DNA from: Spongilla lacustris
Lineage: Eukaryota; Porifera; Demospongiae; Spongillida; Spongillidae
Length of the DNA: 64,000 nt
Assembly (NCBI GenBank): GCA_949361645.1
Contig: OX442437.1
Span: forward strand, 4,265,921 to 4,329,920
Direction of reading: 5' to 3'
Shown: positions 1-15,662 of the stretch, piece by piece
Layout: every line of letters starts with the position of its first letter
How positions within the stretch are numbered: position 1 is the stretch's first letter
Translations under genes and position numbers: made by a program
The notes under the pieces: generated by a model
Seen by the model: the letters and a program-made list of their open reading frames with translations, nothing else
Database searches by the model: none
Told to the model about the DNA's origin: nothing

Positions 1-50
1 ATTGGTGAGCGCATCGCGGTCTGGCCTGAACATAACGCAATCGATCGTGC

Positions 51-3602
<3,552 letters not shown>

Positions 3603-5116
3603 ATGTATTGCATGATTTTGTACTGTGTGTTCTTCGTGTTTCATAACCACTACATATTCTGTGATGTATTAACCATTTCTGATTGACCAAGGATATAGTC
3701 AAATTACAAATATGAGCATTAAGGGAGGATCCTCAGATCCACATTCCATAGCTGTGTAGCTACACACACATTCTCTATGAGAGTGTTGGGACAGGTTCCA
3801 CGACTCATTGTTCCTTGCCATTGTTGCATGGGCCTATACTCCATGGGGTCAAGCTTTCAAATTGCTTCAAAATCGGATTGCACATAGATGTTCTCTTCGT
3901 GTCATCCATTACGAAGATACAAAGCAACAAAGTGCACGTTTCCAACTCAATTCGCGCCATTAGATGTGCATTATCATTCTGTTCTCCGAAGTCAACTACT
4001 TCCTTACCCTCCCCCCCCCCCCCCACCACCAATCATCATGATTTGCTGAAGATATGCTAGGTAAACAATTATGGCGACACTAGTGAATACGAGCAACAGC
4101 AAGCAAATCATATAGCAGAGAGAGGATAGGAGTACAGCAGACAGCTGTAGAATGGACCCCACAACTGACATACTGTAGACAGTTTAAATCATGAACTAGG
4201 CCTACATGTGTATGTCAAGGTGGCAGTGAAGCTACATGTATGCAGGTATGTGCATGAGCACAGTTTCATCATATTAGAGGCCTAGCGCTAGAGTCCACTA
4301 CCTTGCCCATGTCAGTCTCCGTTGCTAGGTAGCAGAGGAGCCCTGTCACCTGTGAGCATTTGCAGTACCAATGTGCAAACCGATTTTGAAGGTATTTGAA
4401 ACCATTGCCTAATATGTTTTTGTTGAAATATTGTCAATCCTAAACGTATGGGTGTTAGGGTATTGCTAAGCATTAACACAGATACACATCTGACCTGAGA
4501 TCATTTTTGGTGTAAATTGTGTGAGGATGCGTATTGTCTGCTGCCATTTTGACGATCCAACAAGTCATGATGGGATGTATGGGACATGACTTGTCTTGTC
4601 TAATTCTCTGACTTGTCCTTAAAAGGCTCGTTTCACACACATTTTAGATCAGCTGAAATCACCACTTGCCTGTCAAAATGGCAGCAGATCCTTATGAATA
4701 ATTAGATCCACAATATGTAAGTGCATGTAGTCCCGTGATCGAATAATGGCATGCACACATCAGACCACCTTACCCATTACGTGTACATTGTACATGTATG
4801 ACATACCTTTGAGTGACCTTAACGCTTTTCGCCGAGTTAGCACATTCAGGACTCCGCCAATATCGTTGTCTTTTATCAACCTTTCCTTTTCAGGATCTGC
4901 TTTAGGGCTTTGTAGCTCACTCGGGCTGAATCTAAACTGCGGGTTGGGGGGTGGGGCTACTTCAACCATAATCTATGCAATGTACATGTAAGAGGACTAA
5001 ACGTAGTACTATCTCCTTCGTCCCCCAGTCTCCCGTACGTGGAGATCTACATGTAGGTGATACATGTAACCCTCCCAATAAACAAATCCCTTTGATATTA
5101 TTACCCCAACGAAACG
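3603..5116. other. Intergenic stretch without a recognised gene
   Basis: I see no supported gene here. It holds a poly-C tract (about 4011-4024) and scattered TACATGTA motifs. Short open frames lack family resemblance or splice context. Confidence 0.5.
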
Positions 5117-5460
5117 AAGTCCACCATCGAATCGATAGACAAATCATTTCTATAAACCCTAAACCCTAAACCAGCTAGCGGGCGAACAGCAGGGTGGCGG
5201 CCACCCTAAGTCACTACTTCCGGCCGGAGCACACCACCAGCGCGGGGGAACGATCCGCTAGCTGGAGGCTGGTGGTAGCGAGATAGTGTGAGAGAGTGTG
5301 TGAGTTGAGGATACACAAATACGCGTGAAGCCTGTTGCATAGAAAGTACCTATGCCCCGGAAGTAGTAGTGACTTAGGGTGGCAGCCACCCTACTGGGCT
5401 TAGGGTTTAGGGTTAAATAGGCCTAGAGATGATTTGTCTATCTACTCGATGGACTTAGAG
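5117..5460. mobile_element. Foldback/MITE-like element with arms of about 100 bp
   Basis: The left arm (5117-5216) contains a run of GACAAATCAT, AAACCCTAAACCCTAAA, GGGTGGC-GCCACCCTAAGTCACTACTTCCGG. It recurs as an imperfect reverse complement at about 5345-5460. The spacer of about 130 bp has no ORF. The telomere-like CCCTAAA copies are part of the arms. No clear target duplication, so the superfamily is undetermined. Confidence 0.75.
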
Positions 5461-6542
5461 AACCGAGATCTACACCACAACAAAATAGTCTGGTTAACAC
5501 TGCCCCTATGGACCATTCTAGGTTAGGAAAATACCTTTCGTCGTAGTAGGCCAACGGCTCGTACGATGTAATAGACTCCAAAAGGCCAAGTGCGCCCCAA
5601 TAGCATTAATAATACATGATTAATAACCTCTAAGAGGCACGAGTTACAAATGCGCATGCGTATGATTGGATCACTAAAATCGATTATAGCTTTAGTTTGG
5701 CATGACTTTATCAATTATAAACCGAAAATAATAATACATGTTAATAAATTAATTAGCCGTTTTAATAACGCGATAAATCTCTAAAGTGTCTAGTGAGTTT
5801 AACGGTGAAATCAGAATTTTTTTATCACAATTCTAAGCCGAGTTATGCATGCACTGATGTCCACAATTTCTCGACATGTTGACAGACCATAATCTTGAAA
5901 CGGCCTAGCTAGGACTTAGAAGCTCTATATTTATTTAGTATCCCACGCCAACGAAAACCCAAACAAAGAACATACCACATTTGCGCGCAGTGGAGTTTGT
6001 TACTTCCAACTGGGCCAGAACTGAACGCCATAGTTTTACTGATTGTCATCCGGGCGGTTTTTAATTATTTTACAACCAAACTAGATACTTGTACCCTGAT
6101 GACCAAAAGTGCCCCAGGAACCCAGGGAAAGATGCCTATGGGCATATAAGCTTAATAGAAAGTTGCCTTGATCATTTTAGTATCTTCTGAAATAGTTATA
6201 ACTAACCTTCTTATCTTCAGTTCAGAGCAAAAAGAAGAATAGTGATGAAAAATCATTATTAAAAAAGCAATTTCCCATACATCTCTATGGGAATGTACTA
6301 ATTCTTATGAGGAACCCAGTGGATCGGGCTAAAAATTACACCAATCATGTAGAGTGATAGATGTTTATGCTATCTATCATTTCAATCCATTATAACTTTA
6401 CTAGCGGCTTTCTCTGATATATGGCATACAAAAATAAACCTTATCCCATACATTTCTATGGACGCGTGCGCGGGAAATGTGACGGACGTTTGCAAAATTG
6501 GCCAGGAATTGCTAATGAGCGTCCGAAATTTCTCGCAATAAG
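5461..6542. other. Non-coding stretch with two copies of a palindromic dispersed motif
   Basis: AT-rich sequence without a supportable gene. Two copies of a CCATACATxTCTATGG palindrome lie at 6274-6292 and 6445-6463; three relatives lie at 20.6-21.1 kb. Confidence 0.5.
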
Positions 6543-6865
6543 ATGAAGATACGGGGGTTCCTCCCTAAGGCGCACTATAGCAGAGCGGCGCGAACAGTGA
6601 CAGTGGCACGGAGCGAACCCTTCCTCAGCACCCAAGCTTCCCATGCATGCATGACATCAGTGTTGTACAGAAACTTCGCCAGCTCGTCAAAAGTAAGTAA
6701 AATATACAGGTATAAAATATACTTCATGTAGAATACATAATCTGTCCACAGAGGAATCACGAGAAGATGAAGAAGATACGGGGGTTCCTTCCTAACAATA
6801 AGGCGCACTAGCAGAGCGGCGCGAACGGTGGCACCCTTCCTCAGCACCCAAGCCTCCGCCATGCT
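6543..6865. repeat. Diverged direct duplication of about 95 bp
   Basis: A block beginning GAAGATACGGGGGTTCCT and ending CTTCCTCAGCACCCAAGC occurs at about 6545-6640 and again, with small indels, at about 6768-6852. The spacer is about 130 bp. No gene is recognised. Confidence 0.75.
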
Positions 6866-7243
6866 TCAAAAGTGGACTTTTAAAATTTCCTTGCGTGTTG
6901 TATATACTGCTATTTGTTTTTGCAATTCATCAACGCTAACCATTTTGAAGTTATGAATTAAAATTAAGAGTAGCTAGCTAGCTGTAGATCTAAAAATAAA
7001 AGCTGTCACACTCAACAGTGCTAAATATAGATCTGACTTTTACGAGGATGTGTAAAGCTATACCAAATGTAACATTTGACATCATATTTGCGATGCGTAA
7101 ACACGCGTAAACCCAGACTTTACCACCTTTACACTATTGCGTAAACATCAGGTTTGCTTCTTTGTAAACATAAGTAAATATGTGCAAACCTGAGCTTTAC
7201 CTCATCTTTACGTCATGTTTACCGCTTGCGTAAACCCGTTTTT

Positions 7244-8069
7244 TTATGCAGTATGGGTGCCAAGATGTGTATAATAATGATATAATTATGTACATGGTAT
7301 ACCTTGTGTATGTACATTACATGTATCAAATAATGTTTGCATGTCACTCAAGTACTGTACATGTATATGATTTGCTCCATAAACTGATAACTACTTGCGT
7401 TAGTTTCTCCCACATCAAAAATCTGCACATGTAGCATATGACCTGTGGGATGTACTGGTAACAGTTTATGTAGTGTTGCTGAAATTTGAAGAGTTGTACT
7501 ACTTGCTATAATTAGTTCATACATGTACCATATTCCTCCTCCTATATGTAACTCATTGCACCCATCTTCAAGAACAGAATGGAGTTATTATTGTACATCC
7601 ATTTAAATGTATGTCCTGCATGATATCATGGACATTGGACTGTGATATGCAGTATATATATAAATATGCCCTTGGCACCCTAAGGGATATATTACAGCCC
7701 AATGTCCATGATAGCAGACATGCATGGACGTACAATAATAACTCATTCTGTTCTTGAAGATGAGTGCAATGCGTTACGCATAGGAGGAGGAATATGGTAC
7801 ATGCATAAACTAATTATAGCAAGTAGTACAACTCTTCAAATTTCAGCAACACTGTTACCAGTGCATCCCACAGGTCATATGCTACGTGTGCATATTTTTG
7901 ATGTGGGAGAACCTAACACAAGTAGTTATCAGCAATTGACAGTTTGGGGAGCAAATCATATACATGTACAGTACTTGAGTGACATGCAAACATTATTTGA
8001 TACATGTAATGTACATGCACAAGGTATACCATGTACATAATTATATCATTATTATACACATCTGGCACC
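7244..8069. mobile_element. Long foldback element, about 0.8 kb, arms of about 400 bp
   Basis: The left end GGGTGCCAAGATGTGTATAA returns as TTATACACATCTGGCACCC at the right end. The whole interior is mirrored (for example TACATGGTATACCTTG against CAAGGTATACCATGTA), with the centre near 7665. No transposase. It is consistent with a non-autonomous DNA transposon that folds into one hairpin. Short ORFs inside each arm mirror each other and are not genes. Confidence 0.85.
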
Positions 8070-8200
8070 CAAAGAGATATACACACACACAACACAAAAT
8101 GAATAACAAGAGATCCAACTAAATTCTCGTGTTGCTGGTGCATGCGTACTTATAACATCCTCCTGCCACAGAGTACACACCACTTGTCGCTCAACACAGA

Positions 8201-8370
8201 ATGAATTCCATTATTGGTACCCAAACTGTTATGCATCAAATAAATGTTGGCTCAGAGCCCCAGACCCTGATTTGGGAGCACTGCCATGAATTCCATTATT
8301 GGTACCCAAACTGTTATGCATCAAACAAATGTTGGCTCAGAGCCCCAGACCCTGATTTGGGAGCACTGCC
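8201..8370. repeat. 85-bp tandem duplication
   Basis: Two nearly identical 85-bp copies (8201-8285 and 8286-8370) start ATGAATTCCATTATTGG and end GGGAGCACTGCC. They differ by about one or two bases, so the duplication looks recent. Because 85 is not a multiple of three, any reading frame through it changes. Confidence 0.9.
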
Positions 8371-8570
8371 CCCCAGCTGGGCAGGAGGGGTGCACCTTTC
8401 CCAGGGCTTTAACGATTTCATACAAACCCTGCATCTGGCAGTGTGGGAACTACCATACATACATGTATTATCCTGGCTACACCACTGGTTGAGTCCACTT
8501 ATAAACTGCTTTGCCCCCCTTCCCCCCCCCCCCCCCCCCCCCCCCTTCCCAACACACAACCTGGCTACAG

Positions 8571-8920
8571 GCCTGATTACACTGAAGGATGCATATGGCG
8601 ATGGGTTTGTGCTGACCCAATTCCACTACCTGGAGTGGCCCATTGGGAATGTACCCTCCAGCTGCCCCTCCCTCTTAGACCTACTTCTGACATGCATGCA
8701 GTGGCAACACGCCAATCATCGTGATGTGCAAGTGTATGTAATAATGTTTGAACCAGCCACCTCTCATGTTGATGCAGCACTTGTGTTATTCTCCTTCCCT
8801 CCGGTGATGGTATGGTTCGTACTGGAGCCTTTATTTGCGTGCACTGTGAACTGGCCTGAAGAGAGTGAAGGTGGAGGGTGTTGTTGACATATTTCATACC
8901 ATCAAGGCTTAACGGATCTT
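8571..8920 (+). pseudogene. Decayed protein-tyrosine-phosphatase (receptor-type, D2-like) fragment
   Basis: One frame reads QFHYLEWP...VPSSCPSLLDLLL, resembling the WPD-loop region and following helix of receptor PTP domains. A second frame reads LPSGDGMVRTGAFICVHCEL (about 8787-8860), resembling the P-loop signature that in active enzymes is HCSxGxGRTG; the catalytic Cys is absent. A third frame reads LKRVKVEGVVDIFHTIKA (about 8858-8913), the usual next segment. The three pieces lie in order but in different frames, so this is a frameshifted relic or a badly interrupted exon set. Receptor PTP D2 domains often lack catalytic residues naturally, so loss of Cys alone would not prove decay; the frame breaks do. 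Confidence 0.6.
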
Positions 8921-8944
8921 CCACCCATACGGTAGACCCTCGCT

Positions 8945-9155
8945 ATAGGCGCCGGTGTCATAGGGTATACGGTCCGGCCCAATTTTCGGTCCGGCGGACC
9001 GTATTCCCTTAGGGAACACGGTCCCCCCCGGACCCAACTCCCTAGGGAATACGGTCCCCCGGACCGAGTTCCCTGGTTGTACAAAACCAATTAACCGGAC
9101 TCAATTCCCTAGGGAATTGAGTCCCCCCCCGGACCTTATTCCCTGGTTTTAAATA
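8945..9155. repeat. Palindrome-rich GGACCGTATTCCC repeat, left copy
   Basis: The block starts CCGGTGTCATAGGGTATACG and then repeats the dyad built from GGACCGTATTCCC and GGGAATACGGTCC. About 125 bp of it occurs in inverse orientation near 20262. It could be one terminus of a large element or a stand-alone MITE. Confidence 0.75.
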
Positions 9156-11765
9156 CATGCATGTAATATGTATATTCCATCCCTTGCATTCACGTAAGGG
9201 CTGGCACATTTGGTTCGAAAAGCAAAAGCCAATGATCGCAGGTCGTCAACAATATAAGCAGCTATTAACTGTTTTCTTCAGTCTGTAACAACGAACTGTT
9301 TTCGGTCTGGGATGCTTATTCTAAAACGACTTTGTTATACAAATGTATATTTACATGTATATTTATTCTAAGTTGTTACTATTTATATATGTTCCCATTA
9401 TGATTTGGTACTGTTCAAATCGTATGAACACCAAGTGCAGACGAAGTAGAATAAATTTAATAAAAGATGAAAAGTAATAAAAATATACACATATATCATA
9501 ATAGTCAACTGAACATAAGAGAGATGAGGGTACTGGATAAATCTCAATTCAGTTCGTACCTGTAAAAAAGAAAATAAAACTAGTACACTTCAGCCATTTT
9601 AGAGAATGGTGCATAAGTGTTTCTTAATCATGTGCATGATAAAAAGTGAATTTCACAGACACATAACGCTGCTCGTATGCCCAGATATTTTCTGCAGAGG
9701 GGGAGGTAGGAAAAAGAAAAGGGATGAGAAAAGAAGTGAGAAGAGGTAAAGGGACACATAGCATGGGCCCTCAAGAACTTGGTTCTTAATTAGTGGTTAA
9801 CTCGACCTGGCACACTCTTTAAGTGTGACTGCATACTTCCTTTATACACCTGTGTCAGGAGAAAAAGAAATGGGATGAGTGGGGGATAATAGTCAAGAGA
9901 CATGCTGATATTGAGTGTACTCAATTTCGTACCTAATTAAATCAGCCAAAAAGTGAATTTTAAAGATAAATATAAGCTTGGCAGCATCAATTAATATTGC
10001 TTGTGCCTCCAGTGTCTTTTTAATCTTGAGTGTCACTGTCTATTCGACACATGGCATTAGCAAGATAGCTACTAGTTGCTGTCTATGATTAAAGCCATGC
10101 TTAAGGATTACAATAAAACTGAATAACTAACTGTTTTAGTGGTGATGTATGGGCTGGATGTCTTTGTGTAGGTTTGATCGAAAATTTACATATCTTGTAG
10201 GGACAGCGTCTCTTTCACATGTCTTTAAGCTGTCTGGCTTGTCTTTGTGTGCATGTAAAAAGATGTGCCTACATATATGTCATCTGAGGGTAAGTGCAAA
10301 CAAACATGACACACTGACCTGAAATAACCATCCAGTGGAAACACACAGTCGCCAATCCTTGTCTTAGAGGTGCATATACATACATACAGGTGTATGTCAT
10401 CTGAGGGTACGTGCAAACACACTGACCTTAAAAATCCCTACCTATGAGACCTTGGAGAGGTGCACATCTACACCCTATAAGAGTACAATACATATACATC
10501 ATCTGAGAGTAAGTGGAAACACACATGACACATTGACTTTAAATTAACACACTGATTCTCTCCAATACAAACATTTTCACCAGTCTTCCTCCGAGTTGTG
10601 CATCAATAAGAATTCACCTTTGAAACACACTGAAAGAACAGTTTTCCATCCTACCCCTATTACTAGTACCCATATTAGAGCCCAGTAGAAACTTATACTG
10701 CTAGAAAACACATCAATGGGGAGTTATCGCCAAATCTAAGTGATTAACACACTCGTATTCACCGTAGTCTGTTCATTGATTGTGAAGTTAGGAAGGAGCG
10801 TTAATAGGAATGGACCAAACTGACTAGATTTCTACCGGGGTAACGGTCATGAAACGATTTTAAAAAGAACTAGAATTCACTGCAAATAGCAATCTATTCT
10901 TACCTAAACCTGTGATAATACTGCTACGAATCGTCGATATCAATCCTCACGCCGCGCCAGTATAGCAATATCAATTTTCTCGCTTCTCTTTCCATGCTCC
11001 AGAGGGTGTAAACACTATGTATAGAATTGCTCAATAACTTTTATGCCCATACCATAGTAAGGCTGCTATACCACTTATAGTATAAAGTACACGTAACAAG
11101 CCTTAATTAACACCTTGCACCAACACAGTTCATCCCGCCCATGATTCAGGAATATAATAGGCCTATACAGGGGACAGTAGAAGGAAAGATTGGAGTTCAG
11201 TGATCCACTCCAACAGTATGACTGTCAGTTCAGTTGCATCAATATCCTACCTGACAGATACTAGCAGACACTACAGTGATAGAGGAGAGTAGCTGAATTG
11301 GTATTAGGACGTGCAAGCGATGTTGGTGTACTATACGGCTACAAAATGAAGAATGAAATCCCACAGATTCCCACTTATGCCAACGATGTACACACATGAA
11401 TATGTGCTATGAAAGTTTGCGACATGAACCATCGTAATTGCTGGCTTGCACTAATGGATTGTACTGATACACATATAAAAAAAATGTTGCGCTCATAGAC
11501 AAACTGCATAAAAGATGAGAGACACAAGATGGTTAAGCATAGCATTTGTCAAATATTACATGTATTATATATTTAACTTGCTAAATGTAGGTCTGTATAT
11601 AATATTTGCAATCCCTTATTTACTAAATTGCCTATACATCACCAATTTAAAATCACGTGCATGCGCGTCACGTAATACTGAGAACAAGAAGGCCGTGGAA
11701 TGGTAGGTTATGTTATGAACGTCGGAGACTGAGCACTCATTGTTCTACTTAAAATGTAGCATGCA
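9156..11765. other. Gene-free stretch with a three-copy tandem repeat of about 115 bp
   Basis: No gene recognised. Between about 10256 and 10560 a unit containing CATCTGAGGGTAAGTGCAAA and ACACTGACCT appears three times with divergence. The rest is AT-rich single-copy-looking DNA. Confidence 0.5.
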
Positions 11766-12065
11766 ATGAAGGTTAACGTAGTTAAACGCAGTTAATTACA
11801 AGGGGGCGACCCCGCGCCGGCGCAAGTCGGTATACGTCATGTACATCAGCGGGCAGCATTCGAGCCACGTGTACTAATGGCGGCAGCTGCTACCTCTTCG
11901 ACAACCACTATCTGTCCAGTCACCTATACAGCTCTTGAAGGTCCCGGACCAACCTCATGAGGACAGCGGTGAGCAATTTATGGTGTGCCTCGTCCCTCCG
12001 GCGATTGTTACCACGAGTAACAAAGTCGTTCATGGCAGCTAGCCGTCGGGTGATCTGTTCGTTTA

Positions 12066-13330
12066 TATCGGTCCCGTGCCGTCGGGCATGCTGTTCGTTA
12101 TCGGTTCCTTGCCGTCGGGCAAGCTGTTTGTTATCGGTTCCTTGCCGTCGGGCAAGCTGTTCGTTATCGGTTCGTTGCCGTCGGGCAAGCTTTCGTTATC
12201 GGTTCCTTGCCGTCGGGCAAGCTGTTCGTTATCGGTTCGTTGCCGTCGGGCAAGCTGTTCGTTATCGGTTCGTTGCCGTCGGGCAAGCTGGTCGTTATCG
12301 GTTCCTTGCCGTCGGGCAAGCTGTTCGTTTTCGGTTCGTTGCCGTCGGGCAAGCTGTTCGTTATCGGTTCCTTGCCGTCGGGCAAGCTGTTCGTTATCGG
12401 TTCCTTGCCGTCGGGCAAGCTGTTCGTTATCGGTCCCGTGCCGTCGGGCAAGCTGTTCGTTATCGGTTCCTTGCCGTCGGGCAAGCTGTTCGTTATCGGT
12501 TCCTTGTCGTCGGGCAAGCTGTTCGTTATCGGTTCCTTGCCGTCGGGCAAGCTTTCGTTATCGGTTCCTTGCCGTCGGGCAAGCTGTTCGTTATCGGTTC
12601 GTTGCCGTCGGGCAAGCTGTTCGTTATCGGTTCGTTGCCGTCGGGCAAGCTGTTCGTTATCGGTTCCTTGCCGTCGGGCAAGCTGTTCGTTTTCGGTTCG
12701 TTGCCGTCGGGCAAGCTGTTCGTTATCGGTTCGTTGCCGTCGGGCAAGCTGTTCGTTATCGGTTCCTTGCCGTCGGGCAAGCTGTTCGTTTTCGGTTCGT
12801 TGCCGTCGGGCGAGCTGTTAGCTGTTCGTTATCGGTTCCTTGCCGTCGGGCAAGCTGTTCGTTATCGGTCCCGTGCCGTCGGGCAAGCTGTTCGTTATCG
12901 GTTCCTTGCCGTCGGGCAAGCTGTTCGTTATCGGTTCCTTGTCGTCGGGCAAGCTGTTCGTTATCGGTTCCTTGCCGTCGGGCAAGCTGTTTGTTATCGG
13001 TTCCTAGCCGTCGGGCAAGCTGTTCGTTATCGGTCCCGTGCCGTCGGGCAAGCTGTTCGTTATCGGTTCCTTGCCATCGGGCAAGCTGTTCGTCATCGGT
13101 TCCTTGCCATCGGGCTAACCATTCGTTATTGATCCCGTGCCATCTGGTCGGGCTATCGGCTCCTTGCCGTCGCGCAAGTCGTTCGTTATCGGTTCCTTGC
13201 CATCGGGCAAAGCTGTTCGTTATCGGTCCCGGGCTAGCTGTTCGTTATCGGTTTCTTGCATGCCATCGGACAAGTTGTTCGTTATCGGTTCCGTGCCATC
13301 GGGCAGGCTGCAGTTCGTTATCGCTCCTGT
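12066..13330. repeat. 33-bp minisatellite, about 37 copies
   Basis: The unit is GTTCGTTATCGGTTCCTTGC followed by CGTCGGGCAAGCT, with G/C, A/T and single-base deletion variants (deletions near 12188 and 12551, an insertion near 12812). The unit length is a multiple of three and lacks stops, so long frames open on both strands. Those frames are artefacts of the array unless shown otherwise. On the minus strand one frame repeats EQLARRQGTDN and continues into a 46-residue tail (see findings). Each unit holds a TTGCC-GTC-GGGCAA dyad. Confidence 0.95.
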
Positions 13331-15569
13331 GCCGTCAGAATAGCTACTGGCCATCGGTCCCGCGTGCCGTCGGGCAGTGGGGGTGGTTCTGGGATCTATT
13401 GGGTCGTCGGTTGATCGACTCTGTGGCCAAACACCATGTCACGCTAAAATAGATTTATATTTCATTGCCCACCCCGGCTACGGGGCTAGTCTCGCGTCCT
13501 TGCGCGTTCTGGCGGCACTGGTTGCGTATGCAAGAGTAGCACAACGGATCTTCCATGCGGCCCGAATCTATATTATTGCCGCGCATGGGGCAGATGTATG
13601 GGCGTCACGACTGTCGAGGCACGACAATCGCTCCACAATGAGGTAATGACGGGTCAAATAGTCAACTGCAGGTGCAAATAGGAGAATCACACTGTCGAGG
13701 CATGCCCGGCGATGTCAGTGGTGCAACTGCCGGGTCGCTTTTACCGGCCACCCGCGTCGTTATTCCGACATAACTGTGCCGTCTCGTACACAGCAACCCA
13801 GGAAGTACAACTTGCAGATTTGTAGCGACTTTTTTGGTCCACGAATATAGCCTGAAGTCGTCGATATCGATCGGATAGAAGGGCCGGCGCTGTCTAAGTC
13901 TGATCGGGCAGACCGAGGGTCCGAGGTCTCTCTGTACCTGACTGGTCATGGGGGAATGTGCTATATAGTAATTGTGTTCTGTATGCCCTGGCACTGATTT
14001 TGTCATTGTGCATATCGTAACGTGTCATTTGTTATTGCGTTGCGTTTGACATATACACACCGGGCATGAGGGGTGTCCCTAGTGTCATGGAATGTGCTAA
14101 ATAGTTCTGGCATTGATCTGAATGTCATTGTCATCTTAACGCGTCATTTGTCGTCTTATTAGTCATAATGCATGACAGCACTCGCATCAGGGTTTCCGCC
14201 CTTACGGGCGTGTTATTACGCCCGATCCGCGAAGCTGAGTCACATCAACCCGAGTGGGCGGCTATGTGTGCTTTCTAGCTATGTCGCTATATATCAGAGT
14301 ATATGCTGTAGCCTGCACACGTATAGGCGGTTATTGCTACACTGAAGCAGAGGGTCAGTCTCGCGTCATATGATGTCACATTTACAGAGCATGCACAGCA
14401 TAACAGACGGTCTTGCATGGCATAATTGGCCTTACACCTATTTTGTTGGTAATATGCTATCGACCGCGGAGCAGTGTCGCGGGCAAGCTCGCAGTCGCAC
14501 CCCGACGTTCGTATTATTATTATAGTTGCATGGGGCGGGGCCAAAAGCACTGAACTCCCTTGCATGGTCAAGGAAGTGGCGTCACAAGCTTGGTCGCGGT
14601 CGGGTGTTCACTGCTCAGCCAGCTATAGGTTAGTCAGGATTAATATCTAGCCGACACCTTAGAATGGGTGCTACGCAATGGCTCGATCACTAACTTGTCT
14701 GTACTCACTCAACTCAGAGAGCGTGCCCTTGTAACCTACAGACGCCGATGCAGACCTGCAACATACTAGGGGTACCGTTGGCTTAGGAGAGGACCGAAGG
14801 GCCATCGACAGCCCTGACGTTGTTTGTGAGTGGGGCGACCAAAAGGCATAGCTGGAGAGTCGAAGTAGTGTTCCGGCTCAGACATAACCAGTATCGAAAG
14901 GATCGGGGATTGACTCGGTTCGAACATGCATAGTATAGTTCGAAATTCATTGGTTAATTTGTACAGGTATAGGGTATTAAATCGATCGGGTGTGGCTTAC
15001 ACAACGATTGCACCAACCAAATATCTATGATTGCGCGACAGATACATTACCGTACACATATACTTGAAATGAGCGGCATCACGTAGATCGTACGGTCGAT
15101 CGCAATTCCACTAACGCATTGACAATCGGCAATCACGAATCGTTAATTTGTTTAGCTCGGTTCGAATGGGTCGAACCGGGCCTCTAAATTTGGGGTCCTC
15201 GATCGAGACCGGGCTGTTCCTCTAATTTTAGGCCCGACAATCGACGTTACATCGCGCGACATTTACATGCCCGCTTCGGTTAAACAGGGAATTCAGGGCT
15301 GTCTGATCATCTCGCACGGACGGCATGGTGGCTCACGTCAGTTTATTGGTGGATTGGAACCTCAACGGGGTGCAAGGCAGCGTGAACCTGCAGACCTTCG
15401 GCCATCTTCGCGGCGAAGAAACTCATCCCGATCATCTTAGCGGCAGCGGTAATACACATAGGCAGAGATTTATCATCCTCCATCGCCATCGCAATTACCA
15501 ATAACTCCTTAGAATAACTAAGGTATGCAATTACTTCGTACCTCGGTCCACTGAAATTCTGGTGACTGT

Positions 15570-15662
15570 GGGCAGAATTGAGTACGTAGCGGTGATGTAA
15601 TCCATCCGCAGCTGTAGGTCTGCACGGGTATGAGACTATTCCCCCCCCCCCCCCCCCCCCCC
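15570..15662. repeat. Half-copy of the 33.2-kb hairpin repeat plus poly-C tract
   Basis: GTAGCGGTGATGTAATCCATCCGCAGCTG...GAGACTA followed by a run of about 20 C matches one arm of the perfect hairpin at 33196-33303 with several substitutions. It shows that this family is dispersed. The flanking homopolymer is also shared (G/C runs border both). Confidence 0.7.

Noticed and set aside
5158..5176. Possible telomere or chromosome-end relic (CCCTAAA copies)
   Set aside because: Only two to three copies, present symmetrically in both arms of a foldback element.
11957..13452. Very long open frames (up to 458 codons) on both strands over the 33-bp array
   Set aside because: The unit length is a multiple of three and contains no stop, so several frames stay open together. 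The protein-like texts are repeats of the satellite.
14900..15190. tRNA-like B-box phrases (GGTTCGAA)
   Set aside because: No matching A-box, acceptor stem or anticodon arm could be paired around them.
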